This document shows, in pieces, positions 46,337-57,775 of a stretch of DNA of 64,000 bases (the stretch's first letter is position 1; every line of letters begins with the position of its first letter). The notes beneath the pieces are model-generated. The model was given only the letters and a program-made list of their open reading frames with translations. It did no database searches and had not been told where the DNA came from. This DNA is from Panonychus citri. Lineage: Eukaryota; Arthropoda; Arachnida; Trombidiformes; Tetranychidae. The DNA lies in assembly GCF_014898815.1 (NCBI RefSeq), contig NW_026515429.1, positions 26,432 to 90,431 on the forward strand, written 5' to 3'. The translations under genes and the position numbers were made by a program.

Positions 46337-47890
46337 TTACCAGTCTTTGAAATCTCCGAATGTCGATCTTGCAACGATTTTCTTTGGTTTAGATGGACCT
46401 GGAATCGTTGAATCGTCAGATTTCACGGAATCGTCTTCATATTTAATTTCTTTCAAGTTGATTAAACAACCAACTCCTGCACTTGTTTCGGGTATCGTTT
46501 TTGTTTCCTTCACTTTGACCTTATTTGCTGCGTCTTTGTCCTTTTGTCTTTCGGCTTTCAGTTCATCTTCTATCTCTTGAAATGGATTAACATAAACCGT
46601 TATATTATCAATTTTGATTGTTTCTTTAGGCCGATCATTTTTGTCTGTTTGAATCTTTTCCAATTTATTTAAAGTTTCCAGGCCACCGACAACTTTACCA
46701 AAGACGGAGTGTTTCCGGTCAAGATGACGGCAACTTTTCAATGTTATGAAAAACTGTGATTTATTTGTATTGGGTCCAGAGTTTGCCATACTGACCACTC
46801 CTCTACCCTGATGAACAAGATGACCATTGAACTCATCGGCAAATGGTTCACCGAAAATGGATTCTCCTCCTCGACCAGTACCAGTTGGGTCACCACCTTG
46901 GAGCATGAAATTTTTGATTAATCGATGAAAAATTGTTCCATCGTAGTATTTTCTAGTGCAAAGAGTTAAAAAATTATGACATGATTTAGGAGCATCTTTA
47001 CAATAAAGCTCCAGGTTAAGTGGCCCGTGGTTGGTACTGATTTGAACGTAACCATTTTTCTTGACCATCGAGTAAACAACATCAGTGTCATCGATTGTTG
47101 CTGCTTCTATTCTTGTTGTTGGAACAGCGATTGTTGATGTTAACGATTGTGATGCTGTTCCAGTTGAATAATTTGCTCTATTAAATCGATCAGCAACTTT
47201 TTCGACCTTTTTCTCCGACTTTGGAACTTTCCAAGTGACACCAGTTTTATCAAGTTCGTCTAAAGTGGCCTTAGTAACGAGATCCATTTTATTGAACAAT
47301 CTACTGGGATCACTTTGATCTTCTTCTTCAGACCAGCGAAGTTTTTTAACCACATGATGAAAAGAGGCAGCATTTTGTTTCTGAACATTGGTCGGGTCTT
47401 GAATCGTAATAATATCTTTCTTTGTAAATGGTTCATCGGTTAACAAATCTCTCATATTGTTGAATTTTAAATTTAATTGTTCAATTGCATCTCGAGAATA
47501 AACATTTCCAGTTGTTTTGATAGCGACAATGTTAGTGTGTGAATTGAAAGGCTTGAAAAGGATTGGACATTGATTGTTTCCATCACTATTTTTACTGAAA
47601 TTCAATTTAATCAGATTCTTCATCTCCATAGGTCTACCATCAATAGGATTGATCTTGTGCTTGGCCAGAAACGGAATAATATTAACCAAGTCAAATACAT
47701 AACCATTTTCATCACAATATGGATCTCGAGCTGGATTAAGGGTTAAACAGCAATGATCATAAGGTAATCGACTAAATTGATTCAATTGTTGTTGTCGTAA
47801 ATCAGCATCAGGAGGTCGACCACCATAAATGTAAGTATACTCAGTGGTTGTTAAATACAACTTATCTTTCTGATGTTGTCGTTTACCCAT
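46337..47890 (-). CDS. PPIL2: PPIL2 (CYC4-type) U-box peptidyl-prolyl isomerase
   Basis: Single-exon, 517 aa. The N-terminus MGKRQHQKDKLYLTTTEY is the conserved start of PPIL2 proteins. A U-box follows (about residues 40-110, with FDLVNIIPFL and IKLNFSKNSDG), then a linker and a cyclophilin domain at about 280-440 (FHRLIKNFMLQGGDPTGTG, FADEF, SMANSGPNTNKSQFFIT, KHSVFGKVVGG). It is a nuclear protein of the spliceosome with ubiquitin-ligase activity. Length agrees with the human protein (about 520 aa). It is divergent from RPA12 with 323 bp between starts, a likely shared promoter. Confidence 0.97.
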   Translation of the reverse strand: MGKRQHQKDKLYLTTTEYTYIYGGRPPDADLRQQQLNQFSRLPYDHCCLTLNPARDPYCDENGYVFDLVNIIPFLAKHKINPIDGRPMEMKNLIKLNFSKNSDGNNQCPILFKPFNSHTNIVAIKTTGNVYSRDAIEQLNLKFNNMRDLLTDEPFTKKDIITIQDPTNVQKQNAASFHHVVKKLRWSEEEDQSDPSRLFNKMDLVTKATLDELDKTGVTWKVPKSEKKVEKVADRFNRANYSTGTASQSLTSTIAVPTTRIEAATIDDTDVVYSMVKKNGYVQISTNHGPLNLELYCKDAPKSCHNFLTLCTRKYYDGTIFHRLIKNFMLQGGDPTGTGRGGESIFGEPFADEFNGHLVHQGRGVVSMANSGPNTNKSQFFITLKSCRHLDRKHSVFGKVVGGLETLNKLEKIQTDKNDRPKETIKIDNITVYVNPFQEIEDELKAERQKDKDAANKVKVKETKTIPETSAGVGCLINLKEIKYEDDSVKSDDSTIPGPSKPKKIVARSTFGDFKDW

Positions 47891-48213
47891 AACTGTAAAC
47901 TATTAATAAACAAAATTAAATCACAATAAAAGTATTTGATTAACAAAAGCCTCAAATTAACAAGAAATTTTGGAAAATACTTTAGACAATTCTTCATTGA
48001 AGCGACCATATGATTGAAGCCAAAGAGTAGAGAGAAATTTCTTTCGCCGATAGATGGAGACATTTGTTCACATTTTGAAGAAAAATTTTCGTTTCAAATG
48101 TAACATTTCAGATGGAAAGAGAATTAATTTAAGATTATTAATTTTCAATTGAAATTCAGTAATTTCGATTAAGATTTGTTTATATTTGTGAATCGATTAA
48201 ATCTCTTTGGAAA

Positions 48214-48588
48214 ATGTCGGCCATACGAAGTAGTTTTCGATCCAACCATCATGCTGCTGAATTCTGTGCTACATGTGGAGCCATTTTACCTTTGCCAAGT
48301 GGAGGAAGTTCTTTCAATTTACTTAAATGTATCGCTTGTGGTCACGCAATTAGCATCAGTGTTTTCGATGGAACCACTTCAATGACTAAAATTGTCTTCA
48401 ATAAAAGTGATAATATGTTGGTAGAGAAAAAGGGAATGAACAAAGGGCCAGTTGTCGAAAGGAAATGCAGGAAGTGTCCATCAGAGAAAATGTTCTACTT
48501 TACTCTACAAACGAGATCCGCTGATGAAGGACAAACAGTTTTCTACACTTGTTGTGAATGTGGTTCTCAGGAAAACGAAAATTCTTAA
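48214..48588 (+). CDS. POLR1H: RNA polymerase I subunit RPA12 (POLR1H/ZNRD1)
   Basis: 124 aa, single exon. The N-terminal zinc ribbon has CATCGAIL (C-x-x-C) and CIACG. The C-terminal TFIIS-type ribbon has CRKCPSEKMFYFTLQTRSADEG and TCCECG. The acidic D-E hairpin (SADEG) is the residue pair needed for RNA cleavage by Pol I. Length agrees with the human protein (126 aa). It would sit in RNA polymerase I in the nucleolus. Confidence 0.95.
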   Translation: MSAIRSSFRSNHHAAEFCATCGAILPLPSGGSSFNLLKCIACGHAISISVFDGTTSMTKIVFNKSDNMLVEKKGMNKGPVVERKCRKCPSEKMFYFTLQTRSADEGQTVFYTCCECGSQENENS

Positions 48589-48849
48589 TTGTTGTATATT
48601 AACCTTTCTTTTGTTTATAATCGATTAAAAGGAGTTCAATTCAATCTCGATTTGATGACAGTTAATCAACAACAATATTGTCAACGTGGTTGATAAAATT
48701 CGCGATCGTCAAGTTTAAAGGAAAAAAATTAAACTTTTTTTTTGTGAGTTGTTTAGATTTAATTTAGTCGATAAAAGAGACATAAATTAACCAACAGAAT
48801 TATTTAATCATTATTGAATAGGTTAAGTTGTATTACAAAGCTTAAATAC
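48589..48849. other. Convergent 3' region between RPA12 and RACK1
   Basis: 261 bp with no gene. It contains AT-rich and poly-T/poly-A stretches where both transcripts probably end. Confidence 0.5.
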
Positions 48850-49899
48850 TTAAATTCTAGAAGGTACAACTTGCCATACTCGAATAAGATTATCAGAATA
48901 ACCAGCGAATAAAGTTGATCCATCGTCAGACCAAGACAAGCAAAGACATTGTGGTGCCTTGTTCTTGTTAGTAGTTGAGATGGCCTCAGTTTTAAGTTCA
49001 TCAACAACTTGTTTGGTTTCCAAGTCCCAAATTTTGATAGATGGCCCGGTAGCGACACATAACCAATAGCGATTAGGTGAAAAGCATAAAGTGTTAATAA
49101 TATCGTTATGGTCAAGGGTGTAAAGGTGTTTGCCTTCATTAAGATCCCAAAGCATTGCCTTGTAATCTTTACCACCAGATGCACACAATGAACCATCAGG
49201 AGAAACGGTGACGGTGTTAAGATAACCACTGTGTCCAATATGGTTGTTCTTTAGACGACAGTTGCTCAAATTCCAAACCTGTAAAGGATTATAGAGGTAA
49301 ATAGATGAAAAGAAAATAAATTAAAATTGATTGAAAGATGATTGATTTTGAATTTTCGAATTTACCTTGACAACTTTGTCCCAACCTCCGCTAACAATAA
49401 TTGGATTGTTGTTACTTGGGGAAAATCTGACACAAGAGATCCAATCAGAATGACCATCTTCATGGATTGTGTATTTACATTGAGCTAAGGTATTCCAAAG
49501 CTTGATTGTCTTGTCTCGAGATCCGGAAACAATTTGTCGGTTATCAGGAGAAAAAGCAACACTAAGGACATCCTTGGTGTGATCCTCAAATCGTCGGGTA
49601 GTCTTACCAACATTGAGATCCCAGAGCCGTAAAGTTTTGTCCCATGATCCAGACAAAGCATATTGCCCATCCATGGAAAGGACAACGTCAGTAATAAAAT
49701 GTCCATGACCTGTAAGTCGTTTTTGAGGAACACCGTAGGAAGATTCCTCTTTAATCAACTTCCAAAGGATCAAACTTTTATCTCGAGAAGAAGACAAAAT
49801 CATATTTGGGTACCTGCTACTGGTAGCAATTTGAGTAACCCAACCAGCATGTCCTTCCAATGTACCTTTTAAAACCAAATCAACACTTTCGGAGCTCAT
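48850..49899 (-). CDS. RACK1: RACK1, 40S ribosomal WD-repeat scaffold
   Basis: Two coding exons, 49899-49366 and 49278-48850, with a GT-AG intron of 87 bp. The exons sum to 963 nt, 320 aa. It is a seven-bladed WD40 propeller: GTLEGHAGWVTQIA at the start, then repeated GH...WD pairs such as SGSWDKTLRLWDL, SGSRDKTIKLWN, SGGWDKVVKVW, ASGGKDYKAMLWDL and an ending IRVWQV. RACK1 binds near the mRNA exit of the 40S subunit and anchors protein kinase C. A splice donor at about 50054 and an acceptor right before the ATG (49903-49904) indicate a 5' UTR intron, as is common in ribosomal-protein genes. Confidence 0.98.
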
Positions 49900-50055
49900 T
49901 TTCTATCGACAAAAATAAAACCAGAAAACAGGCAAGGAAACCAAAGGAGAAAACACAGAAAGAAAAAAAAATTAATAACACAACAAAACGCAAAACGCTA
50001 ACAAAGCGTCGCAACACTCAAAAGATCGAGAATTAATTACCAAAGACAACTTACC

Positions 50056-52147
50056 TTTAATTCGTAGAATTGTCTAAATTACCAAAAAAAATTAATTTAT
50101 TAATTGAAAAACGACAGAAACTCAAAACCGTAAATGTAAATCTAAGTATCGGAAACGGAAGATACAATTTGCCGGATTCCATGGCAACGGAACATTCTAA
50201 CAGTTTTTGCGCGCAAAATTTGAAAGCAAATTCTTCAAATGTTCGAATCCAATTTTCGAATTAATTTTTTTTTATTTCCTTCTTATAATCGATAAATTAT
50301 ATAGTAAATTTATTTAGATTTTTTGGAGTTAATAGCGTTTCATTTGTAGAAAATATTTGACTGGTTTACTTTGTAAACTTTATTCTCGAAAGAATTGAAA
50401 AATTATTGACAAAATCGAAAAAAAAATCGATATATTTACCTAAGAATATATTGTAACTAATAAAGTCGATCAATAATCAAGTATAACGAAAAAAAATCAA
50501 CATATTAGAATATAAATCAGTGTAACTGACGAATTAGAATATTTTAATTGTTTCATCTTCCAACTCGAATCAATCTAATTGTAAATTAGTGTTCATTTAT
50601 TTTTGGTTCGTTTAAGTTTGCTAATTGTTTTTCCATTTCCATTAATTGTTCAGATTCTGTTGGTTGATTGGCACGATAACTTTATGGTTATTGGAATATC
50701 AATTGATTAAAAATAAAGGATCAATTCAAGAGATATTAAATTGTTGTCAAAAATTTTATTAACTTTCAACTTTTTGATTACATTTTCAAATCACTCGAGA
50801 ATCTAATATGACACCAATCATAATAATAATAGGATAAACTATCAACTAAATTGTTGTTGTATTGGTTGAAACATGATTAACAATTTATCAATCACTTAAT
50901 CATAATCAATGTGAACAGATAACCAACGGAACAAATTATATCCAATAATGTATTCACAAAGATTAATCCAGTTACTTTGATAGCTGATAATCCATCGGCT
51001 AATCGTCGATATTTAATTGTTTTGCTCATTGTGATTAAACCAAATTTAAACAGTTACTTGAACTTGATTGTTAAAAGAATCAGAAAATAATGATGATCAG
51101 CCCAAAAGAAATCAAGATATTTATATGGGAAAATCAACAATCGATCAATAATTCAATAAATTGTCATGAATATTATATTAAGATTTGATTATCATGATGA
51201 GAATCAATCAAACAATCAAACTGAACCAACTCACGTAAAGAATAATCAATAATCAAGGTAACCAACAATCAAATCAGTACAAGAATAATATCAAGACTAT
51301 TATTAAATGAAATATTTTAATCACTATTTTCTTGCCTAGTTCCTAGTAATTAAGTCCAACAATCAGCAATATTCACAGAGAATTGTCCTCATACCCTCAA
51401 TATAGAGGATAAAATGTTCTGAATAAACGATAACATTTCATTTTATCCTCGTTTTCATCATTATATTCAAAAAACTCCCTCTCGATATTTGTGATTCCCA
51501 GTAACCGATAACATTTTTTACCATGCAAAGGTAAATATAACTCCCAGTTTCTTATTATTGTTGATAATTGTTTAAGAATAACAACTTCAACTGAGGAAAG
51601 TGAACTTTTGACCATTCGATTGGCATAGATTTTCACGGATTGATTATTCTATGAATTAGTTTAGAATCCCAACTAGACAGGGAATGAAATGACTTAATAT
51701 AAATTCAAAGTCCAAAAAGAAAAGAACCAGTGACAAATCGAACTGAGTTCTAAGCTGAGAATCAGTTCTTTACAATTTAGCATAAAGAATAAAGAATAAA
51801 GGTTATCTTGTTAGTAGAGAAAAAATAACTCGGTCAATAGGAAGAAAAAATAAACGAAAAGAAAAGAAAACTACTAATTTATATAAAAGAAATGTTATCA
51901 TTTTTTTCACAATAAATTCTCGTTACTTTATCATCTCCATCCTCATCTTCATCTTGTGTGCATGTCTCAAGCAATTTCATCATCTTCCTCAGAGACTCTT
52001 GAGAATCTGTTCAGAAACGATTTCTTTTCAGTAGTTAACGTGATTCCCTGTTGCTGGTAACACTTATTTTTTGTAATAATAGCAAAGATAAATAGTTGTT
52101 GTTTCTAATTATTGATCATAACAATTTATCGTCAAGTTGATTTCTAA
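50056..52147. other. Intergenic region between RACK1 and the 7TM receptor
   Basis: Apart from the RACK1 leader exon near 50056, I see no gene. The ORFs at 50070-50264 (+) and 51397-51636 (-) lack family features and are AT-driven. Confidence 0.5.
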
Positions 52148-53716
52148 TTGTTTTGTTGTGTAAAGTTAATCAAAATGATGGAGAAACCAATTCCAACCAA
52201 ATATCTTCCGTTAATCATTTCACTTATGCACAGTTTCCCAAATGAAACCAATGATTTTAATAAGATTTACTATCGTCCAACTTTATCTAATTACATTGGT
52301 CCAATTGTGACAATTTACTTAATTATCTTCATTTTTTCTCAAATTTTTACATTTTTAATGATAAAAAGGATAATCACCTATCAAAGGTCATTCTCAGTCT
52401 ACGGACGGACACCGTTTGACCCTCTATTAGCTGTTGGTTTTAACGATTTTTTCATTAAAGGGATACTTGTTTTACCATTTTCTGTGATCATTTTAATTAC
52501 AATTAACTGGACCTATGGTTCATTTTTGTGTTTCACTTTTCCCATGTTACAAGATTCATGTTTCCATGTAACATCAATCACCTATGTGATTATATTTTCC
52601 CGTCGATACAAAACAATATCAAAAATAGTTCTAAATGAAAATTTTACTTCTCTAACCAAATACGAATATGTGATCTCATCGTTTTGGGTTTTCACGATTG
52701 CCTGGACTATTTGTACCTTAGGGTCACTTCCGTACTCCTGGTTTATTGTTCACATACCAATATCACCTTATTTAGCTGGTCATCAGTTTGCCAAGGCTGC
52801 TGTTTGCTCAACTAATCCCACAGGTAATACCAAGGAGTACATCAGAATCCTATTTCTTACCTATTATGTGACACCAATTGCTATGGTTTTGTCTTATCAT
52901 TCAAAGATTACAACTTGCATGAAGAATTGGCAACAATTGTTTAATCTTTCACCAACAATTAACCTCTCATCTTTATCAACAATTAAAGTGACCCGATGTA
53001 ATTCATCAGCAACTGGACCTCCTTCATCACCACGAACACGAACCAGTGTGACCACGACAACCGATTGTTATGAAGTTACCGTTATAGATGAAGATAGTAA
53101 TGAAATTAATATTAACTGTGATTCTAATTTAGTTGATAATAGTAAGGGAAGGGTAAGTGAGAACAATTCACCTTCCTATCAATCACAAATATCTCCCAAA
53201 CAAACAAATAATCGCCTCCTTCAACCCAATCATTTCACCTACTCTGCCAATCGAGATCGAGGTAGTTCAATAGTTCAATCGTTGGTTCCATCAACGTCTC
53301 GATCAATCACCATGTCGTCAACATCTTCCATTTCAAAATCAACATCAATTTTACCTCATTTCTTTCTGGAGCAATCGTTTCACAGAATTCTGGTGATAAT
53401 GTTCACTGTCCATGGATTAACACTTCTTCCAATTAATATACTTCGTATATGGAAACATGTTGTTGTGGAAAACAATGAGAATGGTTCCTTATTTGATATA
53501 CTATTTATTACCTTTGTGGCGATTAAATATTCATCGGTTCCAATATCTTCATCGTTGTTTTACTTTTGGCAACATCGACATCGCATTTTGATTGAAATTT
53601 GCTTGCAAACCCATCAAAATGATCACAAACTATCAACAAAATCAAAAACTTCTAGAGGTAAAAGATCAACAAGTGAAAGTTACAATGGATTAGAATTGGA
53701 AAGTAGTTCAGTTTGA
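52148..53716 (+). CDS. Orphan rhodopsin-like 7TM receptor
   Basis: 522 aa from 52148. A second start Met at 52178 (CAAAATGATGG region) is as likely. Seven hydrophobic segments: about 48-73, 90-116, 126-152, 175-198, 232-254, 415-436 and 447-470. Features of class A: an N-glycosylation site before TM1, NDFFIKGILVLPF in TM2 (N-D-x-x, L-P), W-x-x-G-x-x-x-C before TM3, a long Ser/Thr-rich third intracellular loop (about 255-405), and a Ser-rich tail. The D-R-Y motif is replaced by SRRY and TM7 lacks N-P-x-x-Y (VAIKYSSVPISS). I do not recognise the subfamily, and the ligand is unknown. Confidence 0.8.
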   Translation: MFCCVKLIKMMEKPIPTKYLPLIISLMHSFPNETNDFNKIYYRPTLSNYIGPIVTIYLIIFIFSQIFTFLMIKRIITYQRSFSVYGRTPFDPLLAVGFNDFFIKGILVLPFSVIILITINWTYGSFLCFTFPMLQDSCFHVTSITYVIIFSRRYKTISKIVLNENFTSLTKYEYVISSFWVFTIAWTICTLGSLPYSWFIVHIPISPYLAGHQFAKAAVCSTNPTGNTKEYIRILFLTYYVTPIAMVLSYHSKITTCMKNWQQLFNLSPTINLSSLSTIKVTRCNSSATGPPSSPRTRTSVTTTTDCYEVTVIDEDSNEININCDSNLVDNSKGRVSENNSPSYQSQISPKQTNNRLLQPNHFTYSANRDRGSSIVQSLVPSTSRSITMSSTSSISKSTSILPHFFLEQSFHRILVIMFTVHGLTLLPINILRIWKHVVVENNENGSLFDILFITFVAIKYSSVPISSSLFYFWQHRHRILIEICLQTHQNDHKLSTKSKTSRGKRSTSESYNGLELESSSV

Positions 53717-56700
53717 CCAACAATCAAAACTGTAACGGTATTTTATTCTTAATCTTATTATATCAAAATCTGAGGATTAATAGTACATGTAAAATTTTCT
53801 AGAATTTAATGAGTAACATTGATGAAACTCTGTTTAATCTTCTTTTCTTCAATGACGATTCTTCCTTTCAATTTAACTTCTAATAATTTGCTAATAACAA
53901 TTGAGTTTCAAATGAATATTTTTAGCGCACAAAATAAATTCGGACTATTAATCGTCTAATCAAATGAAAGTGTAATCCAAAACCCAGAATTTTGTGTAGT
54001 AATAATAAAAGAGATATCAAAAAAATCTATTCTATTCTAACGATTCATCCACATCCCTTGGCGACTTCAAAGTCTATTTCTCATGCAATTTTATCTCCAT
54101 CATGTAACTGTTATCTAAAAAGTTCTTTTGTTATTAATATGAGATTTTTTTTCTCTTCTATTCGAAATTTTACTTGTTCTTCTTCTCTGTTGTTCATCAT
54201 TTTACCTGAAATCAGGTAACAAACACTTTATTTATGATCCTTATCTCCATCATTCACCAGCCAGTGAAAGGTGAACATCATGATCATGTTCACCTTTCAT
54301 CTAAAAATAAATCAGTTAACTGAAATACTCGAATCAGAACTTTGCACAGAAAAAAGTTCGAGATGTTTATTCAATCTCAACAATCGGATTAAATGAATGT
54401 ATACAAAAAGCAATAATAGTAATGAAATAGATGATTATCATCTTATAATCAGATATTTCTCAGCAAATTGACAATCAAAATTTCCAACAATTAAAGTGTT
54501 AACAGTCCAATGATTAACTATCGCTTCTTAAAAGTGATAACAATTAACAATAATACCGTTTAATATTCAAATCCCTGGATATTATTTTTTTTTCTTGAAT
54601 TTCTATTTTCTGTTAATAGATTTAATTTAATTGTTATCCTTGAACAAGAGATTCTAATGGAAATTAATTATTCCTCTACAATTTAATTTGAAATATGAAA
54701 TTTAAAACTATTAATCTAATCAACTAATTGATGATCAATTTTAAATGAAATGAAATTGCGGTTTGTTGCTGGGAATACAAAATGTTACAAGGAAATTTGA
54801 TTTAATAAATGATTCAAATTAAATTTGAATAAATGATTTTCTTTTTCTCAATCATAATTGTCAATGTTGGTAAAAATAAATCAATCAACTATTAATTTAC
54901 TGAAACAAAGGAAACAATTACAGAAAAACGTAATTTAAATTAGCTAATCAACAATAACAATCAGCTTTACGTTACCACTTATAAAGTAATTAAATCCCAT
55001 TGATTTAAATTGAAATGTTACATTTTCTGTGGTTGACAATTAAATGATATTATTAATAATTTTGATTGACATTCCGTCCAAAGTTAATTGTAGTGAAAGA
55101 AAAAGTTTCAATTCTTTGATTAAGTTTAAGATTAAATTGTTTTATTGATTTTAAATTTGACTTTAAATCAAATCAATCAAAATGTTAACAATGAACTCAC
55201 TTGATTTTAGAACCTTTAATCAACAGGGAAGAAAATATAATTAGAACAAAATTCTGATAGAAAATTTAACAAGTTCGATATTTTTTCTTCAATCTAATTT
55301 AATAAAAAGTAATCATGATTAAGCTGATTACCTTTTTTTTACCAGAATTTCCTTTCAATTGAATGATTAGTTAATTGTTAATCTGTAATTTCATTGCGAT
55401 CAATGTTTCCAAGTTTCCAGATTAGTTAATCTGTTTCAGTTGAAAGATTAACGTGATTTATTTACATAAATCAAATTTAATTAATCACCAAGAATCTGTT
55501 CAATTGAGATTAATTTTTAATTTAACTTTTGTTAAAAGTTACCTTAATCATATGGATACTGATGACAATCAATGATTAATGTTATCCTTTTATTATTAAT
55601 GATCACGTTGAACAATTTAATTGATTGTCTAAGGATTTTAAACTAAGGTGTGGTAACTTTGATAGTGGATAATAAATTGTTGTAATATTAACGGATTGTA
55701 ATCAACTTGATTGTAATCCAATCCAATGTTGTTTATTAATCACGTTGAATATACATATTCCCCCAATCTATTGGTGACTATGATTAGTTAATCATTAAAG
55801 ATAAATTAGTTTCAAGTCAAGTTAACTCAACATGATTTACTAACGATAATATTATGATTACATGATTTATTTTCACTAATTTACTTTGAGTGTTATTTTT
55901 TTTTGCTCAAACTATAACTGGATTAATCAAGAGTAAATACTATTAACCATTGATAATCACAATCTATATAATTAATCAAGGTTAAATTGTTAATAATATT
56001 CCAAAATCATTGAGACAAATCAATCGCTAATAATAATAAACATTCACAATTAAGGATAAGTAAATAATCTGGACAAAGTATTGGTAAGTTGATCAAATGG
56101 TTAATTTGATTGTTAATAATTTAGAAATTGATTTTTAATTTATTCATCAAATTACAAAATGTTTACCCCTTGACGGTTTAATTTGATTACAACAATTAAA
56201 CAATTGATTAATTTCAGAATTTTTCTCTCAATTGTGATAGTTGGAAAAAAATCTAATTCAGAAAACTAATTAACTAATTGTTTGCGTTGGTGAGACAACT
56301 GATAACGAATTATAATTGTAATTAATGGTTTAACTCTAATCGTATTGTAATGATGTTTGTATCCTTTGGTTGATTAAATAATTGAACAATCAACAGAATA
56401 AAACAATTATAATCATTAATTTAATCACTATTATTATTCACTAATGAATCTAAGAGATTAATTATTTTCCCTGTTCGTTTTTTTCTTGCATCAGTTTTGT
56501 TTCACATCTCAAATTCAGGGTAATTCATGGTAACAATTGAACTCTGGAAATTTGATCAATCCAAGAATCAACATTTTCCTATCTCGAACTGTAAATAATA
56601 TATTCAATCAATCAACATTCAGTTTCCATGGTTAGATATTAGAAATGTTTCCTTTTTTTTTTACTTGTAACAATTTAGAATATAAAAAAAAATATTCAAA

Positions 56701-57775
56701 ATTTGAATTAAATGTCAAGAGAATCTGAAAAATTAAACAGAATCAGATTATCAATAACCTTTTCTGTTATGAATATTGATTCAATTGGTTGTCAAAGGTT
56801 AAATTGTAAGGTTACAGTTGATGAGTGGAAATTGAATATTATTTAATTGTTGGAGTTTCACTTATCATAATCATTTGATTGTTGATTGGTTTTTCCTCTT
56901 GAAATTCTCATACAATAATAACTCAATTCAACATTTTATCTTCACTGATCCTCATCTTCATTTCGAACAGAACTTTTTTCTTCTCCATCTTCTTCTCGAT
57001 AATGGTTTCTAAGTACAGGTAAGTTCATGAGAAAGATGAAACCTCGAGGGATTTTGACTGCGTCCTCATTGTCAAAATGTCCTTTTGTGTCTCAATGGCT
57101 TAATACAATTAAAGTAAATCACAATCAACAATTACAATTACTTTTCGTTTATTGAACAGTCACTTAAATCTTTCGATAGTTTAACAATTTTTAAGAAAAC
57201 TTTGTGTCCATAGTTTTGATTTTTTTCTCTTCTTTTCCTCTATTCAAGTGATTTAATCTTCTTCTTGTATTGGTCATCATTTCCACTGACCAGTGGTAGA
57301 AAAGCTTCAGTTTTAATTTCACCCTGGAAAAGTCATTGATAAGCTCAAAGAAAATTATATCCATCATTGAAATGATTTAATTGTTCATGAAAATTGATAA
57401 TTTTCTGATATTACAATTGAAAATAGATTTAAATTATTATTGTGAATAATTTTAGACTTTAATTGTTAGGATAGAAAAGGATTAAGATTATAAGTAGATT
57501 GTTGATTAATTTCGGTTCTTTTTTTATCCTTCGTCATGATGCTTATGAATATCACGATAGTGATGAAGAAAAAGATGATAATCATATTACAAGAAGAAAA
57601 CTAATAGAAAAAGATTATCCATAGTTTCCTTATAATTATCGTTCGAGTATAATAATAATACTATTACTCAGAATAATAGAATTATTTTCTCTTTTTTTCT
57701 GAGTATAATTCTCGATTCTTTGTTCATCATTATCTGGTCTCAATTCGGGTTTCATTGGGTATTTTTTTCCACCCA
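53717..57775. other. Large intergenic region between the 7TM receptor and the membrane-tail gene
   Basis: Four kb, very AT-rich, no gene I can support. It contains a 14-bp-arm inverted repeat at 54265-54299. 57700-57775 is the 3' end of the next gene. Confidence 0.5.
54265..54299. repeat. Short perfect inverted repeat
   Basis: Arms TGAAAGGTGAACAT and ATGTTCACCTTTCA (14 bp each) with a 7-base loop, about 0.55 kb past the receptor stop codon. Could form a hairpin in RNA or be a dimeric protein-binding site. Confidence 0.75.
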
